Assembly: GCF_000271405.2 (NCBI RefSeq) | Contig: NC_018081.1 | Location: 412,847 to 476,846, forward strand | From: Enterococcus hirae ATCC 9790 | GTDB taxonomy: Bacteria; Bacillota; Bacilli; Lactobacillales; Enterococcaceae | Direction of reading: 5' to 3' | DNA: 64,000 bases | Notes under the pieces: generated by a model | What the model was told of the DNA's origin: nothing | Databases searched by the model: none | The model's input: only the letters and a program-made list of their open reading frames with translations | In this document: one piece after another, positions 57,779 to 63,944 of the stretch | Layout of the letters: every line of letters begins with the position of its first letter | How positions within the stretch are numbered: the stretch's first letter is position 1 | Position numbers and translations under genes: made by a program

Positions 57779-58456
57779 TTATTTTACATGTCGTTTTCTA
57801 CGATCCTTGTAAATAATTACCACTAGAAGTGTCAAAATAAGGACACTAGCTACTAACAACAAAGCCGTCTTACTATAGCCATGAAATAACGCTTCGCCTC
57901 CACAAGCATAAAGAATCGAGGAAGGAATCACGCCAATCACGATTGATAAAATGATGTCACGAATTTGTAGATTTAACGTCATCGCTGCAAAGTTGATAAC
58001 GGAAGAAGGGATCACAGGAACCATGTACCCCACCATTACGCCAATTTTGGGATGTTTCATATTGCGGATCGCTGTTACCCAGCGATTGGATTTTTTTGAA
58101 TGATCAAACAGCTTTAAATGTTGCATTAAAAAAATCGATAACATATTCCCAAAAGCATTACCAGAGACATTGATTAAAGTTCCTAGCAACGGACCATAGC
58201 TTAAACCTACCAATACACCGATGACAGAAGTAGGGATACCTGGAACAGCACACATCACGCTGATCAGTAATATCAAAAAGAGCGCTGTCCGAAAGCCATG
58301 TGATCGAATCTGATCCAGTAATGCTTGTCGACTGGTCTTGGGATCCAAAAACATTTGGATATCCGTCTGATACTCCAAATATAAACGATAACCAATAAAT
58401 AGAATCAAAAGGAGTCCAATAATGATTAAGAAAACACGTAGTTTTTTTGTTTTCAT
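57779..58456 (-). CDS. TVP38/TMEM64 (VTT domain) membrane protein
   Basis: 225 residues with five or more membrane segments. The VTT/DedA-like core includes AVPGIPTSVIGVLVGLSYGP, GTLINVSGNAFGNMLSIFLM and YMVPVIPSSVINFAAM. Such proteins are lipid scramblases or transporters in other organisms. Its AGGTGG site and own promoter region suggest a single-gene transcript. Confidence 0.88.
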   Translation of the reverse strand: MKTKKLRVFLIIIGLLLILFIGYRLYLEYQTDIQMFLDPKTSRQALLDQIRSHGFRTALFLILLISVMCAVPGIPTSVIGVLVGLSYGPLLGTLINVSGNAFGNMLSIFLMQHLKLFDHSKKSNRWVTAIRNMKHPKIGVMVGYMVPVIPSSVINFAAMTLNLQIRDIILSIVIGVIPSSILYACGGEALFHGYSKTALLLVASVLILTLLVVIIYKDRRKRHVK

Positions 58457-58566
58457 TTTTCCACCTGCCTAAAATAATCCATCTTCTATTAGAGTATCAC
58501 AAAAATAACTATGAGTCTTTTTTATTCATTTTACGCTTTTTATCACATTGGTAATTATTCAGAAGT

Positions 58567-58847
58567 ATGAGAAAAAGAGTCTGAGGAATCACTTTAAAAA
58601 CGGGTAAACGGTATTCAAAGAGCTGACCTTAGGCGATAAGTCAAAAAATCTCAAAACATGGGCAGCTGTTTCAAAAAATTCTTTCTTATTGTCATTGGAG
58701 CTACCCGATACTCTCACAACCTCATTTCCACGGTATTCCAAATTCTATCAGAAAATAAGCCGTAGAACACCAAAAATAGGGGATGCTATTTTTGGATTCT
58801 CCGGCTTATTTCTCAGAGCTAGACACTTCTGTCACAGCCTCTTCTGT
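58567..58847 (-). repeat. divergent relative of the palindromic intergenic repeat
   Basis: In reverse complement it reads AGAGGCTGTGACAGAAGTGTC, TAGCTCTGAGAAATAAGCCGG, a CCAAAAATAGC/GCTATTTTTGG hairpin, then CGGCTTATTTTC. The order of GTGACA, AGTGTC, AGC and AAATAAG matches the large repeats, but the sequence is diverged. It probably also terminates the gene at 58848-59225 or adjacent transcripts. Confidence 0.5.
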
Positions 58848-59225
58848 TCATTTATTTTCCTTTTTTATGTGTTCAAAAAAGTCTTTTTTTATCGTTAATC
58901 TGGCAAAAAAAATAACCAAAAGGATTCCTAAGATAATTAGATAGGGTATAAATGTAAGTGTTATTTCTTCTAATCCAAAATGATCGAATATTTTTTTTAA
59001 TAAATAATCACTCAAAAAAACGAGAAAAAGCACACGAAACGTTCCCCAACCTTTATCATTTGGCAGCATCTCAACCATACCGACAACAACAATAGGTACT
59101 CTAAAATAAATTTCATTGAGAGTAAATGAGTGATGCCCTTTCAAAATGAATTCTACACTTCCTATTAAAATAAACAATACAAGAAATACACCTATTATAT
59201 ATCTGGAATCGAACTTTTTCATCAT
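58848..59225 (-). CDS. small four-helix membrane protein, unknown
   Basis: 125 residues with membrane helices at about 10-27, 42-55, 62-78 and 92-110 (YIIGVFLVLFILIGSVEFIL, FIPYLIILGILLVIFFARL) and a charged C-terminus. An AGGTGTAAT site precedes the ATG pair. No family was recognised. Function unknown. Confidence 0.6.
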   Translation of the reverse strand: MMKKFDSRYIIGVFLVLFILIGSVEFILKGHHSFTLNEIYFRVPIVVVGMVEMLPNDKGWGTFRVLFLVFLSDYLLKKIFDHFGLEEITLTFIPYLIILGILLVIFFARLTIKKDFFEHIKKENK

Positions 59226-59610
59226 TACACCTTACTTACATTGTTTTATATTCTGTTCCAATAAAAACAGTCTGCGAATCATTCCACATTTCCCGAACGT
59301 ATAATCCAAACCAACCGTTCCCATTTGTATGTAATGCTGCTCTCCAGTTCTTAATCTATCATGATATCTGGCGGGCTATGAGTTGGCAATATGCTTAAAA
59401 ATAAACGATAATGGTCTTTCTCGGCTTCAATTACAATGATAACATACGCAAAAAGAACGAAATAATAGCTATTTAAGACTTCGAGTCCGTTAAAACAACC
59501 TCTCATCCCTACCTCACTATCATCCCACTCCTAAAACGAGCTTTTTCTTTCAGAAAATCTTTAATGTTGGAATAAAAAATAACACCTAATCATTAGCTGA
59601 TTAAGTACTA
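59226..59610. other. gap with possible gene tail
   Basis: On the minus strand a short open frame ends at 59236 (NWRAALHTNGNGWFGLYVRE, then a short tail ending YKTM) without a start codon, immediately before the gene at 59225. It may be the C-terminal remnant of a lost gene; an overlapping frame is equally open, so the call is weak. Confidence 0.25.
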
Positions 59611-59826
59611 TTACCAAATATCTAAGTACAAAATATCTAATGCGTGTCTACCGTCTTCTGAAAGATTATAGTTCTCATCAAAGGATTGAAGGATATGAAA
59701 ATCTTCAATTTTATCGTAAATCTGCACAACTTCATCATCCGTATAATTACGATCTTGAATAATAACGTTCAATTTAGTTTTCAAAAACTGGATAACTGCA
59801 GGGCTTAGCATTTTATAAAGTTCCAT
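59611..59826 (-). CDS. small conserved-looking protein, unknown
   Basis: 71 residues, MELYKMLSPAVIQFLKTKLN to HALDILYLDIW, with AAGGAGTAAAAG before the ATG. Balanced composition and the ribosome binding site make it a credible gene. It may fold as a small winged-helix-like domain (TDDEVVQIYDKIEDF, YNLSEDGRHALDILY), but no family was recognised. Confidence 0.6.
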   Translation of the reverse strand: MELYKMLSPAVIQFLKTKLNVIIQDRNYTDDEVVQIYDKIEDFHILQSFDENYNLSEDGRHALDILYLDIW

Positions 59827-59913
59827 CTTTTACTCCTTATTTCTTTTTTAGAGACATTGGATAGACTGTCATCCTTCAAATATTATCAATCACATAAATT
59901 ATAGAGCCATAAT

Positions 59914-59954
59914 AAAAAAGCATTGAAACCCTATCGTATCAAGGGTCTCAATGC
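59914..59954 (-). terminator. strong terminator at the left end of the accessory region
   Basis: GCATTGAAACCCT / AGGGTCTCAATGC stem; on the minus strand it is followed by TTTTTT. No gene remains to its right for it to end apart from the Fst-type locus, so it may mark a deleted gene. Confidence 0.75.
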
Positions 59955-60087
59955 CAACTAATTTCGAAAAATTATTTAACAGTTTTTATTTTTCCATTTT
60001 TTGACTAATTCTAGTTAATTCTGATTGCTTTAATATCAACGTTTATAAAGTTTTTCAGTTACTAATATTTTCTATATTTTTCTAAAA

Positions 60088-60108
60088 AGTATGGTCAAAG
60101 TATGGTCA
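60088..60108 (+). repeat. direct repeat pair AGTATGGTCA, 11-base period
   Basis: Two copies of AGTATGGTCA start 11 bases apart (60088 and 60099), one DNA turn. They resemble arm-type binding sites of tyrosine integrases. A similar pair of different sequence lies at 62195-62216. Confidence 0.5.
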
Positions 60109-60121
60109 TTTTTCATTACGT

Positions 60122-60149
60122 TTGACACATTTTATTTATCAAGTATAAT
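60122..60149 (+). promoter_or_regulatory. promoter of the antisense RNA (RNA II-like)
   Basis: TTGACA (60122-60127), 16 bases, TATAAT (60144-60149): full consensus boxes, as expected for an abundant antitoxin RNA. Confidence 0.85.
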
Positions 60150-60155
60150 GATAGT

Positions 60156-60222
60156 TGAAAGTGAATTTAAACAAATATACACCATAAACACAACGTACCT
60201 GCGAATACGTTGTGTTTTTTCT
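60156..60222 (+). ncRNA. Fst-type antitoxin RNA (RNA II-like)
   Basis: Predicted from the promoter at 60122-60149 to the terminator at 60186-60222, about 65 bases. Its 5' part, GTGAATTTAAACAAATATAC, nearly repeats the plus-strand sequence at 60350-60370 (GTGAATTCAAACAAATTATAC), which is the complement of the toxin start and ribosome binding site. It can thus pair with toxin mRNA both at the translation start and at the shared terminator, the arrangement of the par/fst system of plasmid pAD1. Confidence 0.8.
60186..60222. terminator. shared bidirectional terminator of the Fst-type locus
   Basis: AAACACAACGTA / TACGTTGTGTTT perfect 12-bp stem with an 8-base loop, then TTT on the plus strand. 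It serves the antisense RNA and, from the other side, the toxin mRNA. Confidence 0.85.
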
Positions 60223-60273
60223 TTTTCAAAAAAAGATGCTTACCGCTGCGAAACAGTAAGCGCCATGTCGGCT

Positions 60274-60363
60274 CTAATGTTTATCTAGCCAATGACTAAA
60301 TAATGCCAACGTTAAACCAATTAACAATGGCAAGAGCACGTGCTCTAAAGTGAATTCAAACAA
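60274..60363 (-). CDS. Fst/Ldr-family type I toxin
   Basis: 29 residues from a TTG start with AGGAGG 8 bases upstream. The peptide is a single membrane helix, LLPLLIGLTLALFSHWLDKH at its C-terminal end, with the family's acidic/basic tail after a Trp. It should insert in the membrane and be toxic when unrepressed. A GTG three codons upstream overlaps the ribosome binding site and is less likely. Antisense control comes from the RNA at 60156-60222. Confidence 0.85.
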   Translation of the reverse strand: MFEFTLEHVLLPLLIGLTLALFSHWLDKH

Positions 60364-60375
60364 ATTATACACCTC

Positions 60376-60399
60376 CTTCCACAAAAATCTCTGTGGAAG
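60376..60399 (-). promoter_or_regulatory. 5' stem-loop masking the Fst-type toxin start
   Basis: In toxin mRNA CTTCCACA (60392-60399) pairs with TGTGGAAG (60376-60383) immediately before the AGGAGG site. Fst mRNA has a similar 5' helix that limits translation. A TATAAT -10 for this transcript is at 60417-60422. Confidence 0.7.
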
Positions 60400-60473
60400 C
60401 GACGAGCCGACATTTTATTATAGCATTATTGAATTTTATTTTTTACAACTTTTTATACAATAATCTATGAATT

Positions 60474-60527
60474 TTCACAACCAAGTTATTTGCAAATAAT
60501 CTAAAAAAGCTACTCTTTCGAGTAGCC
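60474..60527. repeat. 54-base hairpin module, copy 1
   Basis: TTCACAACCAAGTTATTTGC followed by AAATAATCTAAAAAA and the hairpin GCTACTC-TTTC-GAGTAGC. Copy 2 at 62237-62291 is identical except for one inserted T. The hairpin with minus-strand U-run is a terminator. Confidence 0.9.
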
Positions 60528-60534
60528 TTGAACG

Positions 60535-60600
60535 GATGTCATCATCTTGGGGGGGTTCAGAAAAAATTCATTTTTTATAGATTGTGTAAAATGATGACAC
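60535..60600. other. long-range stem TGTCATCAT / ATGATGACA
   Basis: Perfect 9-bp arms about 45 bases apart, just after repeat module copy 1. A stem of the same size but different sequence (TTGTGCTAC / GTAGCACAA) occupies the equivalent place after copy 2. Confidence 0.5.
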
Positions 60601-60654
60601 TGTCATTTTACCACGATTGAAATTATTGTTTCATTACTTTTTTGACGTACAGAT

Positions 60655-60697
60655 AAAAATAAAAAATACCACCCGAAGGTTGGGGGTATGGTGGTAT
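60655..60697 (-). terminator. ATACCACC/GGTGGTAT terminator
   Basis: 8-bp stem and minus-strand U-run (TTTTTTATTTTT). It shares the core CCACCCGAAGGT with the terminator of the Abi gene at 62478-62506. Confidence 0.75.
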
Positions 60698-60914
60698 GAG
60701 TTGGTTTACGGGAGTGTTGTAGTATTTGTATGTAAAAAATTAAATTTATCTCTTGTCAAGTATTTTGTATTTACCAATCAAAATTATTTTGATAGACTAT
60801 ATATACAACAATATATATTAAATGATATCTAACTATATATTTTTTTAGATATATAAATAGATATTTATGTATGTATTATATTTCGCACGCAATATATATA
60901 GGAGGGGGAATCTC

Positions 60915-61095
60915 ATGGCTACTACTATGGTAAATACAGAATTAAAGTTTAATTCTTCTAAAGAGTGTAGCGAATTTTTAAATAATATTTATTCTAAAAA
61001 AAACAAAACCTTCAAATCCTAATATAGCTAGAACTCTAGCTGGAATGAAAAAAATTAAAACTATGAATATTGATGGAAAAAAATATAACATCTAA
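60915..61095 (+). pseudogene. putative antitoxin of a GNAT toxin pair, frameshifted
   Basis: GGAGGGGG lies 6 bases before ATGGCTACTACTATG. The frame reads MATTMVNTELKFNSSKECSE, FLNNIYSKK, then meets a stop; with one A removed from the AAAAAAAA run at about 60999-61006 it continues KPSNPNIARTLAGMKKIKTM to a stop at 61095, about 59 residues. It directly precedes an acetyltransferase gene, the usual order for GNAT-type toxin-antitoxin pairs. Family unrecognised; function inferred from position. Confidence 0.6.
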
Positions 61096-61109
61096 AAATT
61101 GGTGATAAA

Positions 61110-61668
61110 ATGTTATTAGAAGATGAAGTTATCTTTAAAAAAATTTCTAATATTACACCACAAGAAAAAGCCTTGGTCAAGGCTTTTTCTTGTGGAAAAG
61201 ATCATATTGACTCCTATCTAAAAAATGAAGCATTAGAAGAAATAAAATATGGTATTTCAAAAACTTTTCTAATGTTTATAAAACAGAAAAATAATCCTCT
61301 CTTCCTACTTGGATTTTTTTCTCTAACTACAGATAGAGTTCAAATAATTAGAACTTCTAAGTTAACTAATGCGTTAAAAATTTGGGGTAATCCTATTATG
61401 CCACAATCTATACCAGCAATTAGGATTCATTATTTTGCTATTCATAAAGACAAACAACGTAAAAAAATTAGGTAGTGAAATGATGTTCTATACATTCCAA
61501 TATATAAAAAATTTTATTTTACCACATATTGGAGCTTGTTTAATTACTTTACAAAGCGAAAAAGACGTTGTTAAATTTTATGAAGAAATCGGTTTTTGTA
61601 AAACTGGTCAAACAAGAGATAAAAACATTAGCATGGCTGTTTTAACAAATGAGTTTTTTATAGAATAA
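61110..61668 (+). pseudogene. GNAT acetyltransferase (toxin-like), frameshifted
   Basis: The first part runs from MLLEDEVIFKKISNITPQEK to IRIHYFAIHKDKQRKK, where one extra A in the run at about 61459-61465 shifts it into a stop. The second part, KLGSEMMFYTFQYIKNFILP, CLITLQSEKDVVKFYEEIGF and on to FFIE, completes a GNAT domain with the acetyl-CoA loop at the junction (HKDKQRKKLGSEM). Total about 185 residues, similar to TacT/AtaT-like toxins that acetylate aminoacyl-tRNA. Start has a GGTGA site. Confidence 0.78.
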
Positions 61669-61676
61669 TTTATTTA

Positions 61677-61702
61677 GGCTTTCAATTCTTGAAAGTCTTT
61701 TT
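61677..61702 (+). terminator. terminator after the GNAT gene
   Basis: GGCTTTCAA / TTGAAAGTC with a 3-base loop, then TTTTT. Confidence 0.8.
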
Positions 61703-61703
61703 A

Positions 61704-61760
61704 TGTACCCTGTAGGACTCGAACCTACGACCGACGTTTTCCACCGTCTGCTCTGACCAA
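61704..61760 (-). tRNA. truncated tRNA copy (3' two-thirds), att-site candidate
   Basis: It matches the 3' part of the intact CAT tRNA at 63713-63786: acceptor 3' strand, TPsiC arm (one difference) and the D-arm end (GGTCAGAGCAGACGG). The anticodon arm is altered (GACG-GTGGAAAA-CGTC) and the 5' acceptor strand is replaced by AT-rich DNA, so it is not functional. Same orientation as the intact tRNA, as expected for the far junction of an element integrated at a tRNA 3' end. Confidence 0.85.
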
Positions 61761-61781
61761 TATAATTAACATATATATAAA

Positions 61782-61824
61782 AGACTGTAGACAGATTCAA
61801 AATTTAGGGAGCTGTCTACAGTCT
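61782..61824 (-). terminator. perfect 13-bp hairpin
   Basis: AGACTGTAGACAG / CTGTCTACAGTCT with a 17-base loop; the minus strand continues TTTTATATAT. It could end transcription coming through the gene remnant at 61872-62108. Confidence 0.7.
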
Positions 61825-61871
61825 GAAAATTTTAATATTTTGATTCTGGCCTCTTTGTTTTATCATTTTGG

Positions 61872-62108
61872 TTAAAGGATATTAGTAAAAGATAAAATAT
61901 TGTTCTGACCGATGAAACAATCGAAAAAACGAACATAAAAAAACCAAAGTTGCACCGTAAAATTGGCGAAATCAGGATGCGGCTTCATTTTAACTACTGA
62001 TTGTAAAAATATAGTTAAAATTAACAGAATAAAATTACTAATTAATGTTTCTACACTATATCTAAATATAGTTTTATCTCCTCTCCCTTTCTGAAATTCT
62101 GGACAAAT
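61872..62108 (-). pseudogene. remnant of a small membrane protein gene
   Basis: An open frame without any usual start codon before the conserved-looking part: CPEFQKGRGDKTIFRYSVET, LISNFILLILTIFLQSVVKM, DFANFTVQLWFFYVRFFDCF. It shows two likely membrane segments and reads like real protein, but the 5' end is lost behind a stop. No family recognised. Confidence 0.4.
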
Positions 62109-62194
62109 TTAAGAAACAAAAATATCATTTTTATCGCATTAAATCAATATTTTCTTTTTTTAAATAATCTAAGATAGATAAAGAATGACCCAAA

Positions 62195-62216
62195 TTTGTG
62201 GTAATTTTTGTGGTAA
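62195..62216 (+). repeat. direct repeat pair TTTGTGGTAA, 12-base period
   Basis: TTTGTGGTAA at 62195 and 62207. Tandem GTGGTAA copies of this kind often flank integrase att regions; here no integrase gene is left. It corresponds in position to the AGTATGGTCA pair at 60088. Confidence 0.5.
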
Positions 62217-62236
62217 AAAATTGCAAAAAAACATCC

Positions 62237-62291
62237 TTCACAACCAAGTTATTTGCAAATAATTCTAAAAAAGCTACTCTTTCGAGTAGCC
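62237..62291. repeat. hairpin module, copy 2
   Basis: Same as copy 1 at 60474-60527 apart from one extra T. It includes the GCTACTC-TTTC-GAGTAGC terminator stem. Confidence 0.9.
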
Positions 62292-62477
62292 CTAGATAGA
62301 AAAGCGTAGTAAAACACAGGAGATCTTGTGAGGTTGATCGTGGATTACTACAAAAATTATTTTGTGCTACATAATTTTAAACTAAATAATGCGAACACAA
62401 CACAGAATATTTAGTAGCACAATATAATTATAATCTATGAAACTAAGCTTTTTTATTCAATTTTGTTATAGCTGATA

Positions 62478-62506
62478 TAAAAAATAACCACCCGAAGGTG
62501 GATAAT
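62478..62506 (-). terminator. terminator of the Abi-family gene
   Basis: CCACC-CGAA-GGTGG stem within AT-rich flanks, minus-strand U-run, 28 bases past the stop. Confidence 0.8.
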
Positions 62507-62534
62507 TATTAAACTCTTATTTTGCAAGTTAATG

Positions 62535-63563
62535 CTATTTAAATTCTTCTTTGTCTTCAAAAATTTTTAGTAATCCTGAATTCATTTCTATAAAATTCGA
62601 TATTTTATATTCCCAACCTTCAATAAACCCCATTTTTAATTTAATAGTAGTAATTGATATTGTTTCAAAGATACCTAATTTATCATTAATTACCAAAGGA
62701 AAATAAATACTAAGTAAAAGTTGATTTAAATCTTCTAATGATAATACTAGTTTTAGCATTGCTAATAAACCAAAGAGGCTACCTTTTTTTATTTCATTCA
62801 ACACACTATTATCATAATATTTTTTGAAATTTTTTTCTTTAAGTGCTCCAATTTTTTTGGAATATAAAACTTCTTCATGAGCACATATATTTCTATAAAA
62901 GTTAACAGCTTTAATTATTTGCTTCAAAGCACCAACTGATACGTCATTTTTTGTATTATATTCTCTTTTAAATTTTACACTAAAATCTCTAGCAATTTTT
63001 TCTTGTAAATCATTTGTTAAAGAATTAAAAAGATATGATGTTTCGCCAAAAGTTAAATTATTAATTAGTACCCATATTGGTATATGTGAATGATTTTCTA
63101 AATAATGTTTTATTGAATTACTGTATTTTTTCTTTTTTTCTCTCTGAATTATTTTAGATAAATTAGCTATATTTATTAATACATTATCCAAAGAACTAGG
63201 TTCTTTTGTATAGCAATTTGCGTTTAAATACGCATTCTTTTCGGGAAATTTTTCTGCAAATCTATATGCAATAATAGTTTTTAAATTAGTTTCAAACATC
63301 AATAAATATTTAAATATATGGTTTCTAAAGTCTCTATCTAAAGAATACAAACGATAAATTTCATTAAAATTTGTATTTTCAATAAATTTTTCAGAACTAC
63401 CATAGCTTTTATCTAAAAAGATATCTTTGTATCCATTAATAACATTATAGTAATTTTCTCTCAAAAGAATAGACTTAGTTACCTCTTTGTCGGAAACAAC
63501 CAGTCCTCTACTTATCAAAATATCAATCTGATTATCTAATGTTTTAAACGGTTTGCTAATCAT
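62535..63563 (-). CDS. Abi family abortive-infection protein (AbiD/AbiF-like, HEPN motif)
   Basis: 342 residues. The N-terminal KTLDNQIDILISRGLVVSDK and LLRENYYNVINGYKDIFLD are hallmarks of the Abi_2 family (AbiD/AbiF of lactococci). A central helical part carries LYSLDRDFRNHIFKYLLMFE, and near residue 220 FYRNICAHEE supplies the R-x4-H motif of HEPN ribonucleases. Such proteins stop phage growth, probably by cutting RNA. The ATG has a GGTGG site. It has its own consensus promoter with a terminator-like hairpin and a 14-codon leader between promoter and gene. High AT content and its place between tRNA copies indicate horizontal origin. Confidence 0.9.
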   Translation of the reverse strand: MISKPFKTLDNQIDILISRGLVVSDKEVTKSILLRENYYNVINGYKDIFLDKSYGSSEKFIENTNFNEIYRLYSLDRDFRNHIFKYLLMFETNLKTIIAYRFAEKFPEKNAYLNANCYTKEPSSLDNVLINIANLSKIIQREKKKKYSNSIKHYLENHSHIPIWVLINNLTFGETSYLFNSLTNDLQEKIARDFSVKFKREYNTKNDVSVGALKQIIKAVNFYRNICAHEEVLYSKKIGALKEKNFKKYYDNSVLNEIKKGSLFGLLAMLKLVLSLEDLNQLLLSIYFPLVINDKLGIFETISITTIKLKMGFIEGWEYKISNFIEMNSGLLKIFEDKEEFK

Positions 63564-63564
63564 A

Positions 63565-63609
63565 TTACCACCTATACAAAAAACGCCATAACCGCATTCT
63601 GACGATCAT
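63565..63609 (-). CDS. 14-residue leader peptide before the Abi gene
   Basis: ATG at 63607-63609 opens MIVRMRLWRFLYRW, ending in TAA one base before the Abi ATG. The reading frame spans the whole attenuator hairpin and covers the Abi ribosome binding site. A weak AGAAG site precedes it. If translated, it would couple ribosome movement to hairpin formation and to Abi translation. It is predicted only. Confidence 0.4.
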   Translation of the reverse strand: MIVRMRLWRFLYRW

Positions 63610-63612
63610 GGC
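63578..63612 (-). terminator. attenuator-like terminator in the Abi leader
   Basis: In the transcript GCCAUGAUCG pairs with UGCGGUUAUGGC (with G-U pairs) and is followed by UUUUUU, beginning about 10 bases after the predicted start site and ending about 14 bases before the Abi ATG. No second promoter fits between hairpin and gene. Confidence 0.75.
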
Positions 63613-63628
63613 TTAATCTTCTAGAAAA

Positions 63629-63657
63629 ATTATAACAACAAACTAATCCGCATGCAA
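63629..63657 (-). promoter_or_regulatory. promoter of the Abi gene
   Basis: Minus strand TTGCAT (63652-63657), 17 bases, TATAAT (63629-63634); start site about 63622. Confidence 0.82.
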
Positions 63658-63712
63658 CAAAAAATTATTTTTTATAATTTATTCTAGAATAAAACGTTAA
63701 TTTTAAAGTTTA

Positions 63713-63786
63713 TGTACCCTGCAGGACTCGAACCTACGACCGGACGGTTATGAGCCGTCTGCTCTGACCAACTGAGCTAAGGGTAC
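63713..63786 (-). tRNA. tRNA with CAT anticodon (Met or Ile2)
   Basis: 74 bases: acceptor GTACCCT / AGGGTAC with discriminator A, D arm TAGCTCAGTTGGTCAGAGC, anticodon stem GACGG/CCGTC around CTCATAA, TPsiC GGTTCGAGTCC. CCA not encoded. The CAT anticodon fits elongator tRNA-Met or lysidine-modified tRNA-Ile2; I cannot tell which. Its 3' end is the boundary of the accessory segment. Confidence 0.93.
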
Positions 63787-63791
63787 AAGGT

Positions 63792-63857
63792 ATCATGCAA
63801 ATCTGGTAGAGGGCACGAAAGAGAATAGAAAATAACATTCTACCAGATTTGTATGAT
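63792..63857. repeat. 19-bp inverted repeat upstream of the CAT tRNA
   Basis: ATCATGCAAATCTGGTAGA pairs with TCTACCAGATTTGTATGAT (one mismatch) across a 28-base loop, 6 bases before the tRNA 5' end. No U-run follows. Confidence 0.75.
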
Positions 63858-63879
63858 CAGATATTAAAGAAAAATAGAG

Positions 63880-63944
63880 TTGTTATAGAGACTCATTCGC
63901 TTGTATATGAGAGAATAATTTAATAATTGAAATCTCTATAACAA
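63880..63944. repeat. 12-bp inverted repeat at the right end of the window
   Basis: TTGTTATAGAGA / TCTCTATAACAA around 41 bases, next to the 19-bp inverted repeat. Confidence 0.65.

Noticed and set aside
60617..60832. 71-codon plus-strand frame
   Set aside because: It runs through the CCACC terminator hairpin and AT-rich DNA without ribosome binding site.
61704..61760. Second functional tRNA gene
   Set aside because: The 5' acceptor strand is missing and the anticodon arm is disrupted.
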